A stretch of 64,000 nt of DNA from Warburgia ugandensis (GCA_035236585.1 CP141132.1:50161880-50225879), one strand, 5' to 3'. Positions 11,086-24,342 are shown, counted from the stretch's first letter. The notes: generated by a model from the sequence alone, not told the origin. Numbers and translations are program-made.

Positions 11086-14000
11086 ATGATGACCCAGGTT
11101 TTCCCATGCATTTTTGAATGCAATCTCTAATTCCTAGGGCAGGATGCATCCCTATTTGGAAACCATTTTATAAAAACAATGCAATGCAGCGGAAAATCTT
11201 TGTTTTAAACTCATTTTGAAAACCCCGAGTGTCATTTGCTTTCACAACAACCAAAGTAGTTTTTGAAAATTTCAGAAATCATAAATGTCTTCCTAGGTCC
11301 ATCCAATCACAGCTCACAGCCCAATTGTAAATAAATACAAATACATGTCCAAAGGGTAAAGTGTTTACTTATATGTATAATTACCTCTTTTTGATTTACT
11401 TGCTCGTAGCACTAACAATTCCTGAGTCGTCTTCTACTCGTGAGTGGAGCTGTCCTGAAAAATGATATATTTGGGTGAGTATACACTATACTCAGTAGGA
11501 GTCTATCACTACTAGTTTTACAATGCATGTTATGTTTTAAAACATATGTTCTTTAAATCATGTGCATGTTTGAACACTCATGTTCAATATCGATATTAAA
11601 AGCCATTATCAAAATAGAATACTGATGACTTAAAGAGTAGCATAGTCCAAGTCGAAAGTAACATAGATATCATGAAAATATACTATGATATGCATAAGAT
11701 GCGCATCTGAATCCAACTCATGGATCTATGGTCGACCATACTCATGTCATGTCATATGCAATGCAAGTAAATCCTCAAAAACATAGGGCACACTATGCCC
11801 ATGACCTCATCGCCGTGTGGTCCCCGGGTACCTAGGGACACTCGGTCATAGCCTCCACAAGGCATATGACACTTTGATCGGGTGTCATGACACTAGTGGT
11901 AGTCCTCGGTACCACTCAGCAATCGAAGTAAGGACATGCCTTTTTGGCGTGGTACCCTTTCCACCTATAGTGGTAGAGGCTGGGAGGCCACCCCGAACCT
12001 CTCGGCATAACGCCCATGAGCTTACTAGCCCAAAAGCATCTAAAGATAAAGTCAAAGCTCAATCATCACAAATCAGGCAATTTATGCAATCAATTGCAAA
12101 ACATGCATGCAATGCATAAAATCTACACGTGCTAGTCTCGCATTCAAAGTCATAACCCTGCCTAGAAGCCTGACAGCCTAGAAGCCTGCCAGCCTAGAAG
12201 CCTACCAGCTCTCTCTGGCCCACCCTCATCGGCTCGCCCTCATCAACCTGCCCTCATCAGCCAAGGCTACACTTATCATGCAGACAAGAATCTTTTTTCA
12301 AAACATGTCTATGCATGTAACACATGTCTTGGCAATATATGCGCAATGTACTTTTCATATGCATGCTAAGTTCATTTATGAAGTCAATTCATGCTAAACA
12401 GGTCATGTGAATAAGGACGTAACATAAGTTTATATGATATACGCATAAAGACAAGACATGCATTAGAAAAGCAATCATGACTCAAAACATGCATTCTCAA
12501 AGCATCATGGGTTCTTTTTTAAAAGTCTAGTAGCGATAGAACACCTACCTCGAAGTTTCCTAGAGTCGCGTCCTTCATTACTCAACCCGACCCTGGGTCT
12601 CATTTATAAAATCCTAGATATGAATGGATAACAAGGAGTCCTTATCAATTTTGATCTATTTAGAAATTACTAGTTAGATCGCTAGATTAATGGCTAGATC
12701 TGCCTTTTAGGGTCCATAGGTCTTTGCCTAATACAGTGTCAGGCTAGATCTTATGATATGGATCTACTATTCAATGGTTAGACTCTATAATTTATCCTCT
12801 GAACCTAATTTTATAGTCTCATTAGGTCCGTATCGTTCATACAAACGTGATGGTTCTTTTGGATCATCAATCGAAGTCTTACAGCTCCTGAAATTGCAAT
12901 TTTAGCATTGCACGATCACAGGAACCAAATTCATCTTACGCGTAGGACCCGCGCATCATGATTTCCAAGACGTGTGCGCACCCTGGTCGAACCAGGACCC
13001 ATGCCTGCACGTTGTGTTTACCCAAAGGCCGTGCCAAGGACCGCGTTCATACGCTCATATGCATGCCCAAGCAACGCGCTATGACACGCGTCCTAGATGG
13101 CATCGCACGGAAGCGTCTTTGGCATAGCATGGCGCGTCTCACCACCCAGGTCACCCTGTGCATCCTGGTCGAGCCAGGACCTGTGCCCCACATCGTGCAC
13201 GCAAGGACCGCCCCAGGGAGTGCGTCCTGCATGTACGTCATGCAGTGCGTCCCCGTGACAATTTTGCTTTGATGGGTTTCGGAGGAAACCCGTCTTCCTT
13301 GGTTTTCTCAAGTGGTTTCCCCAGCCGGGAAAGCCCAAATCTGGCATGGATCTGGACCAGAAATGAGGAAACTACAGAGGAAAGGGTGGGGCTTACCTGG
13401 GTGGTCTAAGAGAGTTCCCATTGCCGATGGGTGCGCCTTTTCTTCACTCTGAAGCCCTTGCTCACCGGAAAAGAGAAAGACCCTAATGTCTGGTGAGACC
13501 GGAGGAAGAAGGGGGGAAAAAAGAGAAGAGAGGGGAGTGACTAGCCCAAGAAAAGGACCTGGCCATTGCCTGACTGCGTAGGGAAAACTAGAATGGGGTT
13601 TTCCAATTTTTTTGCCGAAAACCCCAGCCCCAATTAGCTGGGAAAATGTGATTCGAAGAGGAGGGAATAGGGCTATTTATAGAGGGTGAAAGGCGGTGCT
13701 GCCAATGGCGGTGCCACCATTTGTTGCTGCCCTTCAGAAGCAGTGGTGGAAACCTCTGGAAAAATTAGGAGAGAGGGCTGGAGAAGGAAGAAGACGAGGC
13801 CCCCTGCGTTTTTCGTCCTTTTTCGTTTTACATATAAATTACACAATTGCCCCTAATTTTTAACTAGCTGTAACTTCTTTATACGAACTCCGTTTTCGAT
13901 GTTCTTTGAGGCGTTGGATTCCATTTTTCAAGTAGAATCTAATGGCTCCAAGTTTTCTTACAAATTCCTTCACTTAATATTTTATTTAAAATAAAACATC

Positions 14001-14128
14001 CAGCTACCTCTTGAGACTAGTAAACATATATTAATTTCCAAAAAGAGATAACTTCCAGCATCAGTGGTAAGTGGTAAATGTTCTATTTGTTCTTCATACA
14101 AAATGTCTTCAAAATTTGGGTCATTACA
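11086..14128 (-). mobile_element. Solo LTR, family Y (copy 1), with target duplication
   Basis: A 3.04-kb unit bounded by GTTTCT at 11080-11085 and 14129-14134. The minus-strand start is TGTAATGACCC (14128) and its end is GGGTCATCA (about 11087). It aligns over its length with 50247-52990, for instance GGTTTTCCCATGCATTT near the left, CTCAGTAGGAGTCTATCAC, and AACTCCGTTTTCG near the right. No internal retrotransposon sequence, PBS or second LTR is present, so it is a solo LTR left by LTR-LTR recombination. On the minus strand CTATAAATAG (about 13674-13683) is a likely promoter TATA box. A GC-rich block lies at 12940-13260. Confidence 0.85.
13674..13683 (-). promoter_or_regulatory. LTR promoter TATA box, family Y copy 1
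   Basis: CTATAAATAG on the minus strand, in the 5' third of the LTR. The other Y copy has TTTATAAATA in the same context (about 52575-52585), so the position is conserved. Confidence 0.55.
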
Positions 14129-14525
14129 GTTTCTGATGATGATCAAGTGTGACCACCTTATCCCACACTCTCCCTATTTATACAATCCTTTTAAAACTAG
14201 AATTAAAATTTACAAGTTACAAAGGGCTTCACTATAAGATTCACTTTTAAAATAAAAAAATGAAGGAAAACTCTATTATAGGAAAGCAAGAAAATTCTAT
14301 TTATTTGATGAAGCTCCACTTACCATTTCTTAAAAAAAAAAAATAGAAATACCAAAATCAAGAAATATAGTGATTATGCACTAAGAAATTTAAAAATTGA
14401 ACCTAAGAATGCCTAAAATGCTAAAATAATACAATTCCTATAAAAAAAATTATTTTTCTAAATTTTTTAATTTTTGGGATTTTTTGTGAATTTTTTAATT
14501 AAATTTTATGAAAATACATTGTGGG

Positions 14526-14543
14526 TCTCTAGCAATGGTGCCA
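14526..14543 (-). other. Athila-like primer binding site
   Basis: On the minus strand TGGCACCATTGCTAGAGA follows the LTR end. It is the Athila-type tRNA-Asp-primed site TGGCGCCGTTGCCGGGGA with several C-to-T/G-to-A changes. It fixes the element's orientation and the inner edge of its 5' LTR. Confidence 0.7.
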
Positions 14544-15801
14544 AAATTTTACTATTTAATAGCAAGTGCACAGGCTATTGTAGTGTAGCATATACAAGTA
14601 TGGGTCGATCCCACAGGAACTCACTTTGATAATTTGGAGTTTAAATAAAATTTAATTGTTCAAAAGTTAAAATTAAATGAAAGTACAATCAGACTTCAAA
14701 TATGTTTAATTAATGAAAATAATAGAGGTCCAACTCAAAAAGACAGAAATTTAAACAAAGAAACATGAAAAATCTACTTCCCTAGATTTATTATCATCAA
14801 TTTCTTCAAATCTAATATCTTAAATCTCGATCAACCTTCATCAAAATCTTTGTAATGCTTCTAATTAATGATCCAATGGATACATTAGGGAGATTCTCAA
14901 AAATTGCAAAAATCTGGTCTAGATAAGAAATTTGGAATTTGACTGCTTAGATCTAATTTGTGAATCTCATATTGAAGATTAGGAATAATAAATAATCTAT
15001 AAAATGTCTTAGAAACTAGATCTTGAAGTTAAATGAAAATCGGAGGTGAAACAAATGAGAAATTGAAGGTATCCTATGATTAAAGCAAAACTATTGATTT
15101 GATTAAACAGGGATAGATAAAATAATTCCTAGATTAATCAAGGAATAACATAGAACATATTTAACAGAACAAGAATAAAATAGAATGTAGATAAGAACAG
15201 TAATAGGATGGAAATGTAATTGAAATTATTGTGCTACGGGCAAAAGTGAAATTTTCACTAAAATTTCCTTCTTTTTCCTGTAAAATAGAAAAACTTGATG
15301 AAAATAGGGATTGATGATGATGCTTTCCGAGATGTGTTGGGGCGGTAATGGACTAACAGAGGTAGTGTCGAGTGGAAGCAGATGGAGGGTTGGGTGGTGG
15401 AGATGATGCTGTGGTGCGATGCTTGAAGAGAACAAAGCAGAAGCGATGCAAGCAAAGAGAACAGCCTATGTGGTGATAGGGAATGGAGAACAAGGATGAC
15501 GATGAGAATGGTGGGTATAGGGAAGTAGAAGAGGAGATGGGACAATGACGTTGTAGTAGTGAATGGATGGAGAGACAAGAAAGAGAGAAGATGGGGGGAG
15601 GAGGGGGGGGGGGGGGGGAAGAACGTGATGAGGGTTGGAAAACAAGGCGGTCCTGGTAGTGCATTAAAGAGGGATCAATGGAGAAAGTGGACCAAGGTAG
15701 TGGAAAGGATCCTTCCGGTCTATAAGGTGCTAGCTAGGATAGAGGAAATGCTTGCAACAAAGATTGAGAAAGAGGGAAAGAACTATGGTGGAGCAGTGAA
15801 G
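14544..15801 (-). repeat. Athila-like LTR, right copy, U5-side segment
   Basis: Direct repeat of 4826-6093. It is cut at 15801 by a chromovirus inserted with the target duplication AGTGAAG (15795-15801 and 26479-26485); the LTR continues at 26486. A run of about 20 G at 15604-15621 and a purine-rich tract produce spurious open frames. Confidence 0.85.
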
Positions 15802-17738
15802 TAATAACCCCAATTTTTGTAAATTGATTGAGAAAATCAATAAAGTTTGAGTTTTCAGCAATTATGGGCTAGAATATTAGGTTATTAGAAATTCTCCTTT
15901 TATAGAGATTAAAACATGATTTAAAACTTAGAAATTATGAATGTACTTGAAAAACCGATCTAAATGACACTAGCAAGTTCAATTCCGAGTTAAAACTCCC
16001 TAATTTTCTTCATTTTTATGAATAAAAGGTTAAAATAATAATTTTACTTATAATTGAGATCTAAGACATCAATATTTATAATAAACTCAGAATTACAATT
16101 CCAACGCCACCAAATATGCTCAAATCCAAGTACAGGAGAATAAAATGGATTTTTCTCCCTAAAATGGCAAAATGCTCCTTTTCACACCCCAAGGGGACCC
16201 ACAAGGGGGCCCACAAACCAATCTAACGGCCAAAAAACATGTAATGAGTGGTAAAACCACTACCAACTGCTAATGGAGAAGGAGGTGGCAATGGAGGATC
16301 CAATGTTAATTTAATATTTAAAAGAATTGAAAAAAAAAAACCAGATCTAGATTCACTCCCAAAACTCCCTCTTCTTTCACTTTTTCTCTCCTCTCTCCAG
16401 ATTGGAACAAGATTCCTAAATTCAATTAAGCACTCTATTCCAAATCAAATCTCACAAATCCCACAGTTCATATTGTCCTAGACAACCTTATCTACAAAAC
16501 CCCCAAATCAATTTCAAGATCCAACCGGGCAATCAATCGAAAATCACAAAACAAGCGGATATCGGGCTATCTTATCATCAAAGGGATATCTATTTAAAAA
16601 TTGGCTACAGAATCTATGTTTTTCAATAATCAGGTAGGTGGAAACCCTTTAAACATTAATTTCATGTTATTTTATGAAATTTTTATTTTTATTAAATTAA
16701 GTTTATGTTAAAAATAATAAAAATCAACTAAGGGTAAGTACCCTTCAATTATGGATGATGGAGGGCTCAGATGGAAAATCTGAGCCATCCAATCAATCCA
16801 GAAGGGTCCAAAACCCCCAGGCTAAAATTTTCAAGAAATTTTATTAAGCTTAGAGCCATTAATTAAGAGGATTTGATTGAACAGTCCAAAACAGACTATC
16901 CGATCTCCCTTAAGAGATCGAGCTCCTGGGACGCCGCACGGAAACGCGCCCTGTGAGAGTGTCTCCACATGTGAAGCCATCCCGACGAAATGACCACGCG
17001 ACAGTGCTAGTCCCTAGATGCGCGTTACAGTATGTGTCCCAATGGAAGGAGCGCGGGGACCATTCCGCCAAACCAGCTTGCTCCGCCCGACTGATCCCAG
17101 CCATCTGTTTCACTGGGCCTAAATAAAATCTAGACCCTAAGAACGACTATGAACTTCAATCATCAATTGTGGAGTCATCTGAGCTCCAAATTGATATAAA
17201 AGAGAAGCCATAGAAAGCTTGTAATGTCTATTTTCTTTTGAAATCATAACATTTAGAAAATTCTACATGAAACTTTCTGTATTTAGGAAATAAGCTTCCA
17301 ATTTCCAAGATCTTCAAGATCTAAGATGATCAAATTTTGGGGATCTATTTTAATGATGATATAATGTTGAAATCAAGTAATATCCATGATTTATTTTGAC
17401 AGATCTAACATAAAATGAGGAAGCTACCCTTTATGGTAGCAAAATCCTAAAAATGCAAAGGGACCCACTTGATCAATATGATCAAGTATGATCAGACCCT
17501 TGGGATGGATTGAATGGATGATATTATGATGGAATCCAGTTAAACCATGGATTAAATATAACCAAAACAAGTGGATATGATCTTTAGATTTTAATGGAGT
17601 AAAAACCCTAAAAGTAATTAAAACCCTTGATCTAAAGGGAAAGATCTAAGATCTAATGGTTGGATCATAAGTAAAAGTTTTTAATAATCTTAATCTAATT
17701 AGTTTAATCATCTTTTATTTGATAATAGAATTGTAACC

Positions 17739-18590
17739 CATGCATTTATACCCAATATCTAATCATAAAGGAATTAACAATATAAAGTATGTAAGCATGT
17801 TCAATTTATCTACAAGACTATTTCCAAGATCTTAGTCAACAAAATAAGACCCTTACCTCGATTATTGAACCAATGCAATGTGCATTCATCCCGGGGAGAC
17901 TTGTCTAGGATAATATTCTTATCATAGTTTACAATGTTTCTACCAAAATGAAGAAAAGAAGAGATTAAAAAAAAACAAACATAGTTTACAAGGTGGACAT
18001 TGTGAATGCATATGGTACCCTAAGCTAGACCTTCATTAAAAATACCCTATATGCCTTCAATGTTTCTAATATCTAGGTTAATCACATTATGAATTGCATC
18101 TACTATGTATCAATGGGGATTCTTGTCAATGGATTATTGAGTGGTTCAACCCCAAGAGGAGAATATGATAAGGAGATCCCTTTTCTGCTTATATTTTTGT
18201 CCTATATGGCCAAGTCTTACCCTTTTCCATTGAGAATATACCACTCACAAAGTCATGAACCCCATTAAGGAGAAAAGAGGTTAATGATTTAATAATTTAC
18301 TCTAAAGTAACCATAAAAACTATCCTCGGATGAAAAAAGCCTCAAAATGTTTGGAATAGAAGTTGGTCTAACCATGAGCCCAACTAAATCAAGGTTAGAA
18401 CATCTTCTAATGTTCTTAGAGAACATGTCAAGAAATTTTAGAATATTCTATTTGTGAAAATTCCCTTATCAAGGATAAATATCTTGGTCTCCATTACAAA
18501 AAAAGGTAAACCTAGTAGTTAGGCCCATAAATTCATTGTTCTAAAAATATAGTCCAAACTCACTTGAAGGAAGCAAAAAGTCTTGTCTAG
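17739..18590 (+). pseudogene. L1-clade LINE reverse transcriptase fragment inside LTR
   Basis: Sequence missing from the inverted LTR copy. It encodes, in broken frames, an L1-type RT: QCAFIPGRLV then DNIL (the FIPGRLISDNIL hallmark), VNAYGTLS (AYDRV region), then MGILVNGLLSGSTPRG (the INGE..G...P.RGIRQGDP region) and GLTMSPTKSRLEHLL. The catalytic YADD-type box is not recognisable. Only part of the RT is present and there are many stops. The flanks carry TTGTAA at about 17733 and again near 19073, possibly a short target duplication. Confidence 0.65.
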
Positions 18591-19072
18591 AATTGCAGCA
18601 ACCCTCAATTTTGGGTCATTTTTAGGTATTATATTATATTTTTAATGGAAATAAAATCAATAATTTAAGTCTGCAAAAAATTGAATTCTATGAAAGCAAC
18701 CCCTTGGAAACTCAAAATTTGGACTTGGAACTATCAAAATTGAAATGTACATGTTGATACAATTCCAATGACACTAATTTTGCACAAAACAAAGATTGGG
18801 ACTAAAAATTCCAAAAGTTATACAAATTTAGAGGGGCAAAAATCGATAACGGCACCCCTCTATTTTGTCGTTTTGTGGACTTCAGGTGTAGCTCCACACG
18901 ACGAGTAGGCACGACACACAGACTATCAATCACCATGCTTTAGCCCATCTCCCCTGTGATGGGCTATAGTAGGTAGGAAGCGTTAAAATGGGGGGATGCC
19001 AGAGAAGAAGGGGAGAAACCCTGGCGTTTGCCCGCCCCCCTTTTTCCATTCAATCTCTCTACCCAATCTCTT
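18591..19072 (+). repeat. Fragment resembling the start of a long LTR
   Basis: Begins TGCAGCAACCCTCAATTTT, close to the TGTAATAACCCC...ATTTT starts of families X, Y and Z, and carries a similar leader with gene-flank-like GC content near 18860-19060. It lies between the LINE fragment and the resumed host LTR, so the 17739-19072 insertion is composite. Identity is weak. Confidence 0.35.
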
Positions 19073-20930
19073 AGTTGTAAATTAGGAAGCATGATAGTAT
19101 AATTCTTAAATGTTAGCATGATATGCTCTATATGTTATTAGATTATTATAATAGGTTAGTATATTTAATTATCTTAGGGCCATGTTAGTTTAAATTTAAT
19201 ATTTTAGCATGATTCCATTAGATTAGTAGCAAAATTTCATGTATTTCATAACTTAGAATTATGCTAGTTTAAGTATAGTTTTATTTCATTAGGTTAAGTT
19301 ACATTCATAGGAAACATTTTAGTACAAATAGTTGTTGAATTTAAATTGGATTTATGCTTTATAGTTTATGATTTATTTATTGTCAAATTTTATTAGTAGA
19401 TTCAAATTTAAAGTAGTTGTTAAGATATATTGAGCATAAATCACCAAAAATGTAAACTAATGGAATATAGAGACTCATGGATAATTAAAATGAGGAAATG
19501 ACTTTGACTTAATATTAGTAAGGGCTATAGTTAGTAGGACAATATAAGGATTATCAAATCCTTTGCCCAAACTAGGAGAATAATAAACCCTATGAATGAC
19601 ATTTTAAATGTTCATGGATTTAATTAAAATCAATTAGAAAGAGTACTTAGGGTTAAACCCCATATATATTGCTTGTAATTTAGAATATCTTATATCAAAT
19701 AGAATAGAAGATCTGAACCCTTGATCAAATATGATTCAAGGAAGAGAACTAAGATCATCCTCCTTAGGGATAGATCAAAGAAGAACTAGATGATAGAAGA
19801 TCTAAGCCCTTAATCTTTATCAACAAGTATAAATTGTTGATCAAAGGATCTATGAAAGATCAAGATCAAAGAAAGGAATACACAAAGACTTAGAATAGAA
19901 AATACTTAGATCTGAATTATTAGAAGATCATTCTAACCATCAGATCTATTGATCAATACTATCTGAGGGAGATACATCATGATAGGACACAAGATCTAGA
20001 TCCTTTATATCAAAGGACAAGATTAGACAAAGAATGCAGATAGGATCAAAATATAGGATTATTTAGATTGTATAAATATTGACAGTATGTATGAGTTTAC
20101 AGATTTCGTACGTCAATTAGGATCGTGGAAGATTTGAAGAGATGAATCACTACTTGAAGGTAGGAGGATTTTATGAATGCATCTACATGGGATTTCCATG
20201 TTGAATACATGATCTTATGTCTAGAAATGTTGACAAGTGTTATGTTAATACTTGTATTAAATCCCTTGAAACCCTTATGATCTAACCAAACACATATGAA
20301 GTGGGTTAAGTTAGACTTGAGGAAAAGACTCTAAGTGAATATGGAACTAGAAGATATTCCAGCCCTAAGTAAACAGAGAGATTGTCTGATACGTATGAAA
20401 CCTATTTTACAACAAGCATGGAGACTTGTGGTTTTGTTTTAAACAAGCATAAGCCTGGGGATGCTATGCTAGGGGAGTTATGAGGGTTTGGCCACCCACT
20501 TCCCGAAATTTGATGATTTGATGATACATTGCCCTACGAGAGGCTAAAAGTCGGGTGGGGCAATTATGAGAAGGCCACCACTGTGAAAGTCCTGTCTCCC
20601 CATATGGGTAATGACACAATATCTTCCACCGTGGTGTCAGTGGTGAACAAGGCAATTATCTGCGCGCACTAGTACATATCAGACTGCAGCATGGTAGTCC
20701 ATTGATTATTGTTCACTATGATGCATATGAGATAAGCATAGTGAAATACCCTATGTTTTAGCATTATGAAATGACGGGTAATTGTATATTACCAGTATTT
20801 TCCAAGAAGAAAAATTCCCAGCATAGAACGAGTTGAAATACTGATTTCTCATAGTGGAAAGAAATGATCAGCTTAGTTGAGAGTGTTATTTGAATACTTT
20901 CATAAATTTGATGAATTTACCTATACACAG

Positions 20931-21041
20931 TATGTATGTATGTATGTATGTATGTATGTATGTATGTATGTATGTATGTATGTATGTATGTATGTATGTA
21001 TGTATGTATGTATGTATGTATGCATGTATGTATGTATGTAT
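20931..21041 (+). repeat. (TATG)n microsatellite in chromovirus LTR
   Basis: About 28 copies of TATG with one TGCA interruption. At the matching place in the inverted LTR (34660-34685) there is an AT run instead, so the tract expanded after the copies diverged. Open frames of repeated YVCM residues across it are an artefact. Confidence 0.95.
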
Positions 21042-21642
21042 AAGGATGTACATATATGGCAAAGTAAAGAGATTGATACATGAGTATGTTTATGATTAAT
21101 GGGATTATGAAGTATTAGAATTATGTTGTCATATAATTATGCTTCTTGAATCCCCTACCAAGTATAGCTTGCTGAGATATTGTAAATGTTTGAATGTTTA
21201 TAATATCTCAAATACAGAGAAGGAGAGTTGGGAGCTCAAGACTGTAGATGACTTGAAGAGAATAATCATCAGGGTATATCCCTTGAAGACATGTATTTTG
21301 TTTTGTTTGAGAGCATTATATTGTAATGAGAGTTTCATTGTATGGTGATCTTTGAATTTTGGATTATGTAATTTGGACAAGTATTGTAATGGGTTTGGGT
21401 TGTACTGTGAACCATTGGATGGATTCTGGAAATTAATAAAAGTATATTCCTTCAATGGAATTTTATCTTGTACAAAAATTCTACTTATGTTATGTATGAA
21501 GTAATGACTTGGGATTTTCAAAACAAGTTCTAAAGAAAAGAATTTTTGCTGCTTTGTTTCACGAAAAAATTTTACTACTAAGGGCGCTGCCTTTGAAAAA
21601 TGTATTACAAAATGTGTTACAAAAAAGCCAAGTCGTCACTGT

Positions 21643-21655
21643 TGGTATCAAAGCC
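21643..21655 (+). other. Chromovirus primer binding site (tRNA-Met)
   Basis: TGGTATCAAAGCC, matching the 3' end complement of initiator tRNA-Met (TGGTATCAGAGC with one change), three bases after the end of the left LTR. Confidence 0.85.
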
Positions 21656-21763
21656 ATTCATCCAATCACAATACAATACAAATATATCCAAAGGAGAGAT
21701 CATAATCCAATTTTAGATTAAGATAGAAATAGTTGTATAGAATACTTATAGAAATTTTGTTCT

Positions 21764-22867
21764 ATGAGCAAATGCCACCAAAGAGAGTCACAAGGCAGAT
21801 TAGCTCAAAATATTCCAAAAGACAATACGGGCAGATTAACCATGAATAATCTGGAAGAGATGGTAACAAGGATATTGAGGAACCTTCTTCCTCACATTCA
21901 ACAACCCCAAAGTTCATCACCTCTAGTAAAGATACCAAGTACTCAAGCTCAGGCTCAGCCTGGAGTAAGAAACAATACACCAGCACCAGCACCAGCTACT
22001 CCCACACTAGTACAGGGTCAATCTTCCCTTATACCAAGTGAAGAAGTTAGAAGGTCCCCATTAGCACTAGAAAAGGTTGAAAAAATGATGGAGAGATTTC
22101 GAAAGATGGCTACGATGTATAATGGTAAGGGCAAAGCTGAGAAGGCTGAGGAATGGACATATGAAGTAAAAAGGACTTTCAATGCACTACGTACTCCTCC
22201 AAAGTTGAAGGATAAATTTCACACCTAACTATTAAAACAAGAAGTTTCATTTTGGTGGATATCAACTAACAATACCTTCTTCTCAAATTATCAAGATACT
22301 ACATGGGAGGAATTTAAGGAAGTCTTCAACCACAAATATTTTCCTTCTCATGTACAAGCAAGAAAGCTGATAGAGTTTCTGGAACTTAAACAAGGGAACA
22401 TGTCAGTGGTAGAATATGATAATAAATTCATGCAGTTAAGGAGATTTGCAACTCATGTGTGTAACACTGAAACACACACAGTGAATCGATTCATAGAAGG
22501 GCTGCACCCAGGGCTGAAAGTAAAGGTACTTTGTACTAAACCTATGACCTTGGCAGAATGTGTGGAAATGGCTTCAAAGTTTGAAGAAGAATATAAGAAG
22601 GGTCAAACCATCAAGTTTGGTGGAGGAGGAAACAACAATCCAAAGCCCTTCTAGAAGAATAATAGACCTTGGAACAATTTTAAGCCCCAAAGAAATCAGA
22701 GGAACAATGCACCAGGGCAAAATAGATGACCATGTCCAAGATGCAAAAAATTCCACCAAAGCAATATCTGCCCTAGACCTGGACAAAAACAACCACAATG
22801 GTTTCTAATCAAGTTCAATAATTGTGGGGAGTATGGACACATCGCCACCTACTGTACTAAACCACTG
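21764..22867 (+). pseudogene. Chromovirus gag (broken)
   Basis: Structural polyprotein of the particle that packages element RNA. The frame starts at 21764 and continues in one frame through stops at about 22226, 22652 and 22727. Visible parts: a Pro/Gln/Ala-rich linker (PAPAPATPT), the gag core (FRKMATMYNGKGKAEKAEEW, then TWEEFKEVFNHKYFP and ELKQGNMSVVEYDNKFMQL), and a zinc knuckle reading FNNCGEYGHIATYC in which the first cysteine of CX2CX4HX4C is Phe. All three stops and the lost cysteine would prevent function. The 21764 Met follows the PBS by about 110 bp, a normal spacing. Confidence 0.85.
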
Positions 22868-23239
22868 GTGGTTAAGGAGGCAAAACCAGAAATTGCCCCT
22901 CAACACCAAGGAAGGGTCTTCGCCATCACTAACGGCCAGGCTGGACCATTGAACGTGGTGATTGAAGGTACATTACTTGTAGCTGACAACTATGCCAAAG
23001 TAGTGTTTGATTTTGGATTTATGCATTCCTTTATATCTTGCATATTTGCATCTAGTATACAACTGTCAATGAAAAACTTGGGATTTAATCTAGATGTAAC
23101 AATTAGATTACAAGAATACATGCAGAATGTACCTGTAGAAGTATTAGGTAAAAGAATGGACATAGACCTCATTTTACTGAACATGGGGGACTTTGACATC
23201 ATACTGGGTATGGACTAACTAGTAAAATACTGAGTAGTT
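22868..23239 (+). pseudogene. Chromovirus aspartic protease (broken)
   Basis: Continuous with gag in the same frame. The active site, normally DSGATHSFIS, reads DFGFMHSFIS, so the DSG triad is changed. The flap and C-terminal block ends LILLNMGDFDIILGMD, the family's DILGMDWL signature, followed by a stop at 23216-23218 in place of Trp or Leu, and another at about 23232. Confidence 0.85.
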
Positions 23240-24342
23240 ATGGACTGTCATAAGAAGAAAATCACATTTAGCATACCTAATGAGGAAGTATTAGTACTGT
23301 ATGGAAAACACAATGACTTAGACAAATCCATTATCTCAGCTATGAAGGCTTTCAAACATATGTCCAAGGGGTGTCAAGCATTTCTAGCACCAGTAGTTGC
23401 TTTGGATGTTGAACAACCCAAGATAACAGAAATTGAAGTAGTCAGGGAATTCCAAGATATTTTTCCAAAAGAACTGCCAGGATTACCCCCACATAAAGAA
23501 ATTGAGTTTACCATTGAAGTATTTCCTGGTACAACTCCAATTTCTAAAGCACCTTATAGGATGGCCCCAATAGAGTTGAAAGGGTTGAAAGGTCAGTTAC
23601 AGGAATTGTTAGACAAAGGGTTTGTTAGACCAAGTAGTTCACCATGGGGAACACTAGTAATATTTGTGAAGAAGAAGGATGGGTCTATGAGATTGTGCAT
23701 TGATTATAGAATGTTGAATAGTGTTACAGTGAAAAGTAGGTATCCCTTACATCACATTGATGATCTCTTTGATCAACTCCAATCTACTAAGGTCTTTTCC
23801 AAAATCGACTTTAGATCAGGATATCATCAATTGCGTATTAAGGATGAAGATATACCCAAGTTAGCATTCAGAACTCTGTATGGGCATTACAAGTTTCTAG
23901 TCATGTCTTTTGGGCTGACCAATGCACCAACAATGTTTATAGATCTGATGAATAGAATCTTCAAGGAATTTTTGGATAAATTTATGATTGTATTTATTGA
24001 TGATATACTTATTTACTCTACCAGTATCAAGGAAATTAAGAACACTTATGAATTGTACTAAATACCCTCAGAACACATAAACTATTTTGTAAATTTAGTA
24101 AGGGTGAATTCTAGTTAAAGAAGGTCAATTTCTTGGGTTATGTAATTTCCAAGAATGGAGTAGAAGTAGACCCCACCAAGGTTGAAGCAGTAAAGAATTG
24201 GGAGAAACCTAAGACAGTAACAGAAATACTTAGTTTTCTTGGACTGGCAGGATACTACCATAGATTCATTCAAGAATTTTCCCATATAGCCCTTCCTTTG
24301 ACTACATTGACTAGAAAAGGGGTACAATTCACTTAGATAGAA
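23240..24342 (+). pseudogene. Chromovirus reverse transcriptase (frameshifted)
   Basis: RT that copies element RNA into cDNA. Blocks in order: [80 protein letters not shown] and the catalytic FIDDILIYS, so both catalytic aspartates of the FVDD-type box are still present. The frame shifts by one near 24055, after which THKLFCKFSKGEF and VNFLGYVIS continue in the new frame. A stop at 24115 replaces the Trp of EFW and one near 24334 replaces the Trp of FTW. The longest intact stretch is 273 residues (23240-24061). Confidence 0.92.

Larger units (their letters stand above)
15802..21639 (+). repeat. Chromovirus left LTR (long form, family Z)
   Basis: Begins TAATAACCCC, against TGTAATAACCCC in the inverted copy ending at 38982, and ends about GTCGTCAC just before the PBS. 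The inverted fragment 34441-38982 matches it from the start to about 21245, which confirms that the long form is the normal LTR. It contains a 1.33-kb secondary insertion (about 17739-19072), a GC-rich block (16910-17110) and a TATG microsatellite (20931-21041). Only its last 203 bp (21437-21639) are shared with the right LTR. Confidence 0.75.

Noticed and set aside
12958..13409. Open frames on both strands in GC-rich blocks, also at 44892-45161, 46868-47256, 51801-52266 and 37563-37899
   Set aside because: GC-rich DNA has few stops by chance. Frames are open on several strands at once and are not conserved between copies of the same LTR.
20877..21099. Frames with repeated YVCM residues
   Set aside because: Direct translation of the TATG microsatellite.
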